Below are positions 1 through 6,069 of a stretch of 20,627 bases of DNA, in pieces (positions within the stretch are counted from its first letter, which is position 1; the number at the start of each line of letters is the position of its first letter). The translations under genes and the position numbers were made by a program. This DNA is from DASWHK01 sp036398215 (lineage in GTDB: Bacteria > Acidobacteriota > UBA890). Under the pieces are notes generated by a model. The model did no database searches. It was not told where the DNA came from and worked only from the letters and a program-made list of their open reading frames with translations. The stretch spans positions 1 through 20,627 of the forward strand of contig DASWHK010000121.1 in assembly GCA_036398215.1 (NCBI GenBank), given 5' to 3'.

Positions 1-530
1 AGCAGGCAGCCGGCGACGGCGCCGGCCAGGTTGGCCATGTAGAGGAACCCGAGACGCGAGATGCCGATGCGCGTCGCTTCCATCCAGCGGGCCACGGCCG
101 GCAGCGTCGCCCCCATCAGGATCGTCGGCGGCAGCAGGCACAGCAGGCAAACCGTGGCGCGCAAGAGGATTCCCGCCAACCCGTAGCCGAAGACCGATAC
201 GTACAGGAACTGCACCGCCGGCAGGATCAGCAGCATCGCCAAGCCGAGGATGCCGATGCCGACCTCGAGGACCGCGTAGACCTTGAGCGGATGCCAGCGC
301 TCCGGGACCCGTCGCGAGAACCCCAGGCTGCCGATGCACATCCCGGCCATGAAGCTGGCCAGCAGGATCGCCAGCGACACCGAGGAGGCGCCGATGACCT
401 GGCGCAGCAGCTCGAACCAGACCACCTCGTAGATGAGCGCGGCGCAGCCACTGCCGATGAAGAGAAGAAGGAGGGCGGGAAAGAAACGCCCCGACGCCGG
501 CTCGGCGCGGGAGGGCTCGGATGTGCTCAA
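1..530 (-). CDS. N-terminal half of a membrane protein of the fused MFS/spermidine-synthase type (partial)
   Basis: This frame has no ATG, so it is easy to miss. Read from a TTG at 530 it encodes an uninterrupted hydrophobic protein that runs off the left edge. After about 15 polar residues come roughly five membrane segments. The first carries the signature GSGCAALIYEVVWFELL, followed by ASFMAGMCIGSLGFSRR and PPTILMGATLPAVARW. These are hallmarks of the membrane domain found in bacterial fused spermidine synthases, where a soluble aminopropyltransferase-like domain normally follows; that part lies outside the window. The frame is open back to the stop of the preceding gene (648-650) but offers no ATG or GTG there, and TTG has a weak GAGG about 9 bases upstream. 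It lies 117 bases downstream of the TIM-barrel gene on the same strand, so it is probably co-transcribed. True polyamine synthesis is not assured; many such proteins have unknown substrates. Confidence 0.75.
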   Translation of the reverse strand, partial: MSTSEPSRAEPASGRFFPALLLLFIGSGCAALIYEVVWFELLRQVIGASSVSLAILLASFMAGMCIGSLGFSRRVPERWHPLKVYAVLEVGIGILGLAMLLILPAVQFLYVSVFGYGLAGILLRATVCLLCLLPPTILMGATLPAVARWMEATRIGISRLGFLYMANLAGAVAGCL

Positions 531-647
531 GGATGCGGCCTCGGGGGGAGCTGGACCGACCGCGGCGCGGCGGCGGGTGGGGAAGACGAAATGTAGCCCC
601 TCCGATACCTCATGGCAACGAGTTTCACCGGGCCGCCGCTCCTCGTC

Positions 648-1604
648 CTACATGAAGTCGTCGACCTCGCGGTAGGCCTCGATCACCGCCCGCTCCCCCT
701 CGGCGCCCCCTTGGGAGTTGCCGTGCTCCATCCCGAGGATGCCCGTATAGCCCTTCGAGTGGATGTGGCGGAAGACGTTCTTGTAGTTGATCTCGCCGGT
801 GGTGGGCTCGTCACGGCCGGGATTGTCGCCGATCTGAAAGTAGGCGATCTCGTCCCAGGCCATGTCGATGTTGGGGATCAGGTTCCCCTCGGTGATCTGC
901 TGGTGGTAGATGTCGAAGAGGATCTTGCACGAAGGCGAGTCGACCGCCCGGCAGATCAGGTACGCCTGCGGGATCTTCGACAGGAACATTCCCGGGTGAT
1001 CGCGAAACGGATTGAGCGGCTCGAGGACCATGATCAGCCCGTGGGGCTCGAAGATCTCGGCGGCGCGGCGCAGGCTCTCAACGGCGTTGGCGGTCTGGTA
1101 ATCCATCTCCAGGCGCGGCGCCAGATCGCCCATCACCACCGTCATCCAGCGCGCGTTGACCCGCCGGGCGACCTCGACGGAAACCCGGCAGTCGGCGAGA
1201 AAACTGGCGCGATGCTCCTCGTCCCCACTGCTGAACGACGGCACGCCGAAGCCGTTGCCGTTGGCCACGAACACGCCCATCCGCATGCCGAGCCGCTCGA
1301 GCTCGCGACCGATCGCTTCCTGCTCCTCGACCGGCCGTGTGCGCATGTTGTTGTCCTCCAGCGAGCGGAAGCCCTGGTCGTGCATGAAGCGGAGCTGGTC
1401 GAGGAGGTCCTCGCCCGCGATGTTGCGGAACATCGGGAAATGCGGCGCGTAGTCGAGGTTGAAGCGCGGCTGCTGGGTGGGCACATGGGTTTCGTCGCCG
1501 GAGGCGCGTACCGGCTCGGCTGGACTCGCGTCGGGTCGCCCACCGATTCCAGCGACTACGGCGGCCGCCACCGCTCCCTTGTGAATGAAGTCACGACGTC
1601 TCAT
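648..1604 (-). CDS. Hydroxypyruvate-isomerase-like TIM barrel with Tat signal
   Basis: A 318-residue protein of the xylose-isomerase-like/AP-endonuclease-2 TIM-barrel superfamily, closest in motif to hydroxypyruvate isomerases. It opens with MRRRDFIHKG and a hydrophobic Ala/Val stretch (residues 11-20), a twin-arginine export signal, so it probably folds in the cytoplasm and works in the periplasm. Expected metal and catalytic residues are visible: Glu195 in VLEPLN, Asp231 and His234 in FDIYH, the NPGRDEP segment (261-267) and Glu293 in GMEHG. Length fits the family (about 260-300) plus a leader. It lies 97 bases after the Gfo/Idh/MocA oxidoreductase, suggesting they act on related sugars or polyols. 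The actual substrate cannot be read from sequence; other keto-sugar or hydroxy-acid isomerisations are possible. Confidence 0.85.
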   Translation of the reverse strand: MRRRDFIHKGAVAAAVVAGIGGRPDASPAEPVRASGDETHVPTQQPRFNLDYAPHFPMFRNIAGEDLLDQLRFMHDQGFRSLEDNNMRTRPVEEQEAIGRELERLGMRMGVFVANGNGFGVPSFSSGDEEHRASFLADCRVSVEVARRVNARWMTVVMGDLAPRLEMDYQTANAVESLRRAAEIFEPHGLIMVLEPLNPFRDHPGMFLSKIPQAYLICRAVDSPSCKILFDIYHQQITEGNLIPNIDMAWDEIAYFQIGDNPGRDEPTTGEINYKNVFRHIHSKGYTGILGMEHGNSQGGAEGERAVIEAYREVDDFM

Positions 1605-1701
1605 CTCGATGGCTCCTGATGTTCGATGGCCACGACCTCCTCAGCGAAACCGTGATCGCCGATGGCCCTGTGATCTTCTCGCCGCGCCCCCAGAGTCGCG
1701 C

Positions 1702-3039
1702 TCAGAGGGTCCTGGCCAGCGTCGTGACGCCGGGGACCGCCACCGGCGGCATCGGCAGCGGCCCGAACGCGAAGCGCTCCGGCACGAGGCTCAGATCGGC
1801 GGCGAGCAGCTCGTCCCAGACGATCTCCTGGCCGGTATAAGCGGCCTCGCGGCCCATGATCGCCGTCAGCGTGCTCTCGGCCACCTGCCGGCCCTCGTTG
1901 AGCGGCGTGCCGGCGCGGATGCTGGCGATCAGGTCGGTGTGCTCCTGGACGTACGGGTTGGTGTACTCGGCATCGCCCCACTCCCAGGCGCGCGCTCCGC
2001 GGATCCAGCGCGCCGGATCGGCGGCGCCGGCGGTGCCCACCAGGTGCTCGCCGACGTGGTTGGCGCTGCCGTCGATCTGCCGGCACATGCTCAGCACCCG
2101 GGCGCCGCTCGGATACTCGAGCTCGATCGCGAAGTGATCGAAGATATGGCCGTACTCCGGCTCGACGCGCACCTGGCGGCCGCCGACGCCGACCGCCTTG
2201 ACGGGGTGACCCTGCAGCGCCCAGTTGGCGACGTCGAGGTTGTGGATGTGCTGCTCGACGATGTGGTCGCCCGACAGCCAGGTGAAGTAGAGCCAGTTGC
2301 GCGCCTGCCACTCCATGTCTGTCCAGCCCGGCTGGCGGTCACGCTTCCACAGACCCCCCTGGTTCCAAAAGACCTGCGCCGAGACCACCTCGCCGATGGC
2401 GCCGTCGTGGATGCGCTTCATGGCCTCGATGTACGGGGCCTCGTGGCGGCGCTGGGTGCCGGCGACGATCGCCAGCCCCTTGCCGGCGGCGAGCCGCGCC
2501 GACTCCATCACCGAGCGGATGCCGGTTGGATCGACGGCCACGGGCTTCTCCATGAAGACGTGCTTGCCGGCGTCGATCGCGGCCCGCAGGTGGATGGGCC
2601 GGAACGCCGGCGGCGTGGCGAAGATCACCATGTCGATGTCGGTGTCGAGCACCGCGCGGTAGGCGTCGAAGCCGGCGAAGCAGGTGGCATCGGTGGCCGT
2701 CAGCGCGGTGCCGAGCCGCTCGCCGAGGCGCTCGCGGCAGGAGGCGAGGCGGTCGGCGAAGAGGTCGCCCAAGGCGACGATCTCGACGCCCGCGGAGGAC
2801 TCGACGCAATTCACCGCGGCGCCCGTGCCGCGGCCGCCGCAACCCACCAGCCCGACGCGCAGCGTCGCCGTCTGGCCGCCGGCGAACAGCACGCGGGGCG
2901 CCGCCGCGACCCCGGCGCCGGCCATTGCCGCGGTCTTGATCGCCGTGCGCCGTGTCATGCCCTGGCGCTCACCACGGCCGGGCGAAGCCACCGCCCCTAT
3001 GCCGTCGCTCTGCCTGCCGCTCTGCTCCGTCTCGTTCAT
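1702..3039 (-). CDS. Gfo/Idh/MocA family oxidoreductase with Tat signal
   Basis: A 445-residue NAD(P)-dependent dehydrogenase of the Gfo/Idh/MocA family. A polar leader is followed by MTRRTAIKTAAMAGAGVAAA (residues 28-47), a Tat-type signal, then the Rossmann segment VGLVGCGGRGTGAA (62-75), EKP (164-166), which contributes to nicotinamide and substrate binding, and GDHIVEQHIHNLD (257-269), typical of exported members in Acidobacteria and Planctomycetes. Exported members often carry a tightly held cofactor, as in glucose-fructose oxidoreductase. I chose ATG 3039 because GGAG lies 7 bases upstream. A start at 2958, just before the twin arginines, is possible but its ribosome site is poor. The frame stays open further upstream, overlapping the FGE-like gene, but that part is a shadow. 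The gene lies 31 bases after the FGE-like stop, so both are likely in one transcript. Substrate unknown. Confidence 0.9.
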   Translation of the reverse strand: MNETEQSGRQSDGIGAVASPGRGERQGMTRRTAIKTAAMAGAGVAAAPRVLFAGGQTATLRVGLVGCGGRGTGAAVNCVESSAGVEIVALGDLFADRLASCRERLGERLGTALTATDATCFAGFDAYRAVLDTDIDMVIFATPPAFRPIHLRAAIDAGKHVFMEKPVAVDPTGIRSVMESARLAAGKGLAIVAGTQRRHEAPYIEAMKRIHDGAIGEVVSAQVFWNQGGLWKRDRQPGWTDMEWQARNWLYFTWLSGDHIVEQHIHNLDVANWALQGHPVKAVGVGGRQVRVEPEYGHIFDHFAIELEYPSGARVLSMCRQIDGSANHVGEHLVGTAGAADPARWIRGARAWEWGDAEYTNPYVQEHTDLIASIRAGTPLNEGRQVAESTLTAIMGREAAYTGQEIVWDELLAADLSLVPERFAFGPLPMPPVAVPGVTTLARTL

Positions 3040-3070
3040 GGCTGTCTCCTGGCCCTTCGGTTGCCTGCCC

Positions 3071-4270
3071 TCATCGTTTGCCGCGCTTTTCCCGCTGCCC
3101 GCCGCCAGCGCGCGCCGGGCGCATATCGCGATTCTTGCCGAATGGGGCATCGCCGTAAACCGGTCCCCCCTCGCGATGTCCGTCGAAAGCCGGATCGCGG
3201 TGGGTCGGCCCCCCCTCGCCGGCCGGGTCGCGAACGACGCGAAATCCGGCGAACGGGCCGTCCGAGAGCCACCAGACGCTCTTGGGGATCTGAGGGTCTC
3301 TGGCGTTCCAGGACGGCTCCTGGAGGGCGAGCGCCTCGCAATGCAGCGCCGGCGCCGGGTCGCGGTAGGAGCCACCGAGCAGCGCCGGCTCACCGCCCGG
3401 CCGGGTGACCCATTCGCCAGCGTTGCCGAGCATGTCGAAGAGCCCCAGGGCGTCGGGCTGCTTGCTGCCAACCGGGTGGGTAGCACCCGCCGAGTTGCCA
3501 TGGTGCCAGGCCCGCGCTTCCAGGTACGCGTCGAGCGGGGGCGCCGCCTGGCGCGCCGGGGCCTGCCCGGCAGCAACCTGTCCGACGCCAACCTGCCCGC
3601 CGGCAACCTGTCCGGAGGCAACCTCCCCGACAGCGACCTGCCCCTCCGCCGCGCCCGCGAGGCCAGCAACGCCGAGGCGACAGGCATGCACCCATTCCGC
3701 GGCGAGCGGCAGCCGGTAGCCCTTGCCGGTCTTGGCGGAGAGCCAGCCGGCGTACTCCTGCGCCGCCCGGTAGGTGACCGAGATGGCGGCGAAGCCGGCG
3801 TGGCCGAAGCCGCGGTCGGGGGCGCCGTAGGGCCGGCTCGGGCGCGACTCGGCGTCGATGCCCCGGCGCTCGGCGGGCTCGCGGTCGAGGGCGAGCATCC
3901 AGACGTCGTACTCGTCCCAGGTCACCTCGGTGCGGCCGATCCAGAACGGACCGCCGCTCGCGCCGCTCACCGGAACCATCTCGAAGCTGACCAGGGTGCC
4001 GGCGATCGTCTCCGTATAGGGCTCGAGCGGCGTACCCGCCTGCCCTGGCGCGACGCCGCCGCCGGTCGTAGGCTCAACGGTGATCGTGGGCCCGCCGGGG
4101 ATCGCCGAGCGGCCACCATCGAGCGGCCCGCCGTCGATCACCAGCCCGCCGGGCCGTGCAGGGCCACCGGCGGGAGATCGATCCGAAGACAGCCCCGTGC
4201 AGAAGATGACCAGCGCCCCCAGCAGTGCCCGAAGAAGAGCCTGTCGTGGAGCTCTGATGGGTTTGCTCAT
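3071..4270 (-). CDS. Secreted SUMF1/FGE-like protein with internal repeat and basic tail
   Basis: A 399-residue protein of the formylglycine-generating-enzyme (SUMF1/EgtB/PvdO) fold. A basic N-terminus and hydrophobic core (residues 11-27) form a signal peptide; Cys24 is a poor lipobox. Fold landmarks: VTWDEYDVW (116-124), SVTYRAAQEYAGWLSAKTGKGYRLP (in two parts, 164-188), AAEWVHACR (190-198), GLFDMLGNAGEWV (276-288), LLGGSYRD (297-304) and FAGFRVVR (340-347). The paired active-site cysteines of true FGE are not evident; the only C-terminal cysteine is Cys311, so sulfatase maturation is unlikely and a binding or different oxidase role is possible. A five-residue repeat rich in GQV (about 210-237) is inserted mid-domain. 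The last 50 residues form a basic tail containing two similar 15-residue units beginning EGGP. First gene of the minus-strand cluster; its start overlaps that of the divergent apbE-like gene. Confidence 0.82.
   Translation of the reverse strand: MSKPIRAPRQALLRALLGALVIFCTGLSSDRSPAGGPARPGGLVIDGGPLDGGRSAIPGGPTITVEPTTGGGVAPGQAGTPLEPYTETIAGTLVSFEMVPVSGASGGPFWIGRTEVTWDEYDVWMLALDREPAERRGIDAESRPSRPYGAPDRGFGHAGFAAISVTYRAAQEYAGWLSAKTGKGYRLPLAAEWVHACRLGVAGLAGAAEGQVAVGEVASGQVAGGQVGVGQVAAGQAPARQAAPPLDAYLEARAWHHGNSAGATHPVGSKQPDALGLFDMLGNAGEWVTRPGGEPALLGGSYRDPAPALHCEALALQEPSWNARDPQIPKSVWWLSDGPFAGFRVVRDPAGEGGPTHRDPAFDGHREGGPVYGDAPFGKNRDMRPARAGGGQREKRGKR
3572..3646. repeat. Five tandem 15-bp units inside the FGE-like gene
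   Basis: Five direct 15-base units lie back to back, at 3572-3586, 3587-3601, 3602-3616, 3617-3631 and 3632-3646. Each contains an ACCT core followed by CC, and a decayed sixth unit precedes them. On the minus strand they encode the GQVAx/GEVAx five-residue repeats of the FGE-like protein. Read on the plus strand the same units give SNLSD, ANLPA, GNLSG, GNLPD, SDLPL, which resemble pentapeptide-repeat units. The period is a multiple of three, so copy-number change keeps the frame. Confidence 0.85.
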
Positions 4271-5336
4271 GGCGGGCTCGCTCGTGATCCCGCCGGCCTC
4301 ATCGCCGGCGGACAGCGGGACCGATCGCCGCCGCCCACGGCCACCGGCGGGGCGAATCGAAGAACGCTTCGTGTATAGCCAGGTTCACATGGGCATGCAA
4401 GTGCGCCTGGTCCTTTTCGCGGCCGGCGAAGCGGCTGCGCGTCGCGCCGCCGGCGCCGCTTTCGCCGAGATCGCCCGGCTCGACGGGATCTTCAGCGATT
4501 ACCGCCACGACAGCGAGCTGACGCGGCTGGCCGAGCGCTCCGGCGGCGCGCCGGTGCCGGTCAGCCCCGAGCTGTTCGCCGTGCTCGAGCGGGCGCAGGA
4601 CCTGTGGTCACGGACCGGCGGCGCCTTCGACGCAACGGCCGGGCCGTTGACGTTCTTGTGGCGCCTGGCGATCCGCGAGCAGCGGCCGCCGGCGGCCGAG
4701 GAGCTGCTGCGGGCGGCCGCCCTCACCGGCGGCGAGCGGCTGATCCTCCATCCGGAGGGCCGCGCCGTCGAGCTCACCACCGCCGGCATGCGCCTCGACC
4801 TCGGCGGCATCGCCAAGGGCTACATCCTCGATCGCTCCCTCCAGACACTGCGCCGGCACGGCGTCTCCCGGGCCCTGATCGAAGCGGGCGGCGACATCGT
4901 CGCCGGCGCCGCGCCCTCGGCCCGCGACGGCTGGCGGATCGCGATCTCCGGCGCCTGCGAGATCAGCCTTGCGGAGGCGGCGGTCTCGACCTCGGGCGAC
5001 CGCTTCCAGCACGTCGTCATCGACGGCCGCCGCTACTCGCACACGGTCGATCCGCGAACCGGCATGGGGCTGACGACGCGCCGCACGGCCACGGTCGTCG
5101 CCTCCGACGGCCTCACCGCCGACGGCCTCGCCACCGCGTTGACGGTGCTGGACGCTGCCGCGGGCCGCGAGCTGCTGGCGGCCTTTCCGGGCGTGCGCGC
5201 CTGGGTCAGGGTTGCCGAAGGGGGCAAGAAAAACGGGTCGCCGCCCGCCGGCGGAAACGGCTCGCGGCACCTTGCCACGGCGCCCGCCCTCCCCATCGCC
5301 TCGAGCTGCGCGGAGCTGGCGGGCCCGCAGCGTTAG
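4206..5336 (+). CDS. apbE: FAD:protein FMN transferase (ApbE family), exported
   Basis: A 376-residue ApbE-type flavin transferase, which moves FMN from FAD onto a threonine of periplasmic or membrane target proteins such as Nqr/Rnf subunits, or serves other flavin roles. Motifs: LGGIAKGYILD around residues 199-209, EAGGD (226-230), VSTSGDRF (260-267), HTVDPRTG (279-286) and DGLTADGLATAL (301-312), the last supplying divalent-metal ligands. The N-terminus from ATG 4206 has a basic region (RRRACRG) and a hydrophobic core ending in small residues: a signal peptide. ATG 4257 has a better ribosome site (GGAG, 5 bases) but would lose the basic region, so the start is uncertain; the frame also stays open to 4080. 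The 5' end overlaps the divergent FGE-like gene by 14-65 bases. No obvious flavinylation target is encoded nearby. Confidence 0.9.
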   Translation: MTSAPSSARRRACRGALMGLLMAGSLVIPPASSPADSGTDRRRPRPPAGRIEERFVYSQVHMGMQVRLVLFAAGEAAARRAAGAAFAEIARLDGIFSDYRHDSELTRLAERSGGAPVPVSPELFAVLERAQDLWSRTGGAFDATAGPLTFLWRLAIREQRPPAAEELLRAAALTGGERLILHPEGRAVELTTAGMRLDLGGIAKGYILDRSLQTLRRHGVSRALIEAGGDIVAGAAPSARDGWRIAISGACEISLAEAAVSTSGDRFQHVVIDGRRYSHTVDPRTGMGLTTRRTATVVASDGLTADGLATALTVLDAAAGRELLAAFPGVRAWVRVAEGGKKNGSPPAGGNGSRHLATAPALPIASSCAELAGPQR

Positions 5337-5376
5337 GGCTCGTGCGGGAAACAAAGTTGACACTCGCGGGAGCCAT

Positions 5377-5580
5377 CTATGGTGAGGCCTGGGGGGAGGC
5401 CGTCCGCCAGTCGGCGGCGCGGCGGCCTTCCCGCCAGCGCTCGATCGCGAACACCTCGGCGTAGGGCTGCTCGATGCCGAGGCGCGCGGCGGCCCGCCGG
5501 TTCATCGCCAGGATGCGCTCGTCGAGCCCCCCGATCGCCCACGACGGTTTTGGCCTTGACGCCTCGATCGACGGGCCCAT
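5377..5580 (-). CDS. Small ORF of unknown function, possibly a gene remnant
   Basis: This 67-codon frame is the only coding-like content in the 305 bases between apbE and the next gene. Third codon positions are almost all G or C, as in real genes here, and the composition is balanced, with a helical-looking core containing LDERILAMNRRAAARLG and YAEVFAIERW. I do not recognise the family. The start chosen is the ATG at 5580, which has no good ribosome site; the frame is open further upstream, to about 5700, but that part looks non-coding and overlaps the next gene. It may be a short gene or the tail of a decayed longer one. The rest of the interval includes a TTGACA at 5356-5361 without a convincing -10 element at normal spacing. 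Confidence 0.35.
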   Translation of the reverse strand: MGPSIEASRPKPSWAIGGLDERILAMNRRAAARLGIEQPYAEVFAIERWREGRRAADWRTASPQASP

Positions 5581-5641
5581 ACGCTGAGGATTGGTGCATA
5601 TTGTGGGTTTTCTCCTTTTCTGACCGGGCCGAAGGTGAAAG

Positions 5642-5926
5642 ATGACCATGCGACCATCAGGACTTGCCGTCCTGCTGATTGGATTGGTCCTGTTCGCCAT
5701 CCCGGCGGGCGAGGTCAGCCCTCACTCTCACCCCGAGGGCACCGGCAAGACCTGCACGCTCTGCTATTCCTTGCACCTGCCGGGCTCCTTCGCGACCGTG
5801 CCGGGCCTGTCACGCCCGATCGTCCGGCCCGAGCCGGTCTTCGTCCTCGAGACGCCGTGGATCTGTCCGGCGCTCTCGTCCTCTCTGTGCAGCCGCGGCC
5901 CCCCATCCGTCCCTGCGGCGTCCTGA
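5642..5926 (+). CDS. Small secreted His/Cys protein (DUF2946-like)
   Basis: A 94-residue protein with a short hydrophobic signal peptide (residues 7-22) followed by His28, His30, a CTLC pair (Cys38, Cys41) and His45, then a Pro-rich stretch and a CSRGPP ending. The arrangement of histidines and a CxxC soon after the signal, with an RGPP-type C-terminus, resembles the small DUF2946-type periplasmic proteins often found beside metal or TonB-linked genes. Likely role: binding a soft or borderline metal in the periplasm, which is inference. AAGGTG sits close before ATG 5642, and a second ATG at 5648 is equally possible. It is the first plus-strand gene before the porin and metal importer, with 143 bases between. 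Overlapping frames in the same stretch lack this organisation and are shadows. Confidence 0.6.
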   Translation: MTMRPSGLAVLLIGLVLFAIPAGEVSPHSHPEGTGKTCTLCYSLHLPGSFATVPGLSRPIVRPEPVFVLETPWICPALSSSLCSRGPPSVPAAS

Positions 5927-5991
5927 TCGAGCCGTTCTGAGCCGGGCCAAGCAGTAGTTGCGCCCGGAAATCCGCCATCGCTCCAGGGACA

Positions 5992-6018
5992 TCGGCCACC
6001 GGCCCCCGGTGCGGCCGA
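5992..6018. other. GC-rich hairpin between the small His/Cys gene and the porin gene
   Basis: TCGGCCACCGG pairs with CCGGTGCGGCCGA, giving an 11-bp stem with a two-base bulge and a loop of about three bases. No T run follows, so it is not a standard intrinsic terminator. It could set relative expression or protect the downstream mRNA, or arise by chance in GC-rich DNA. No other gene or regulatory site is visible in 5927-6069. Confidence 0.35.
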
Positions 6019-6069
6019 CGCCCGGGCACGCGAAGCTGCAAACGAACCATAACCGCGAGGACATTGACA

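Noticed and set aside
2684..4378. Long plus-strand frame of 564 codons opposite the FGE-like and Gfo/Idh/MocA genes
   Set aside because: Its product is Arg/Pro/Ala-rich without recognisable motifs, while the minus strand carries clear domains. Long antisense frames are expected at this GC content. The pentapeptide-like stretch inside it is explained by the 15-bp repeat.
5356..5376. TTGACA followed by TATGGT as a promoter for the metal cluster
   Set aside because: The spacing is only 15 bases and the distance to the first gene is about 270 bases, so support is too weak to list as a feature.
5590..5640. Zur or Fur operator upstream of the metal cluster
   Set aside because: The sequence is locally AT-rich (TGCATATTGTGGG) but I find no palindrome that fits a known operator.
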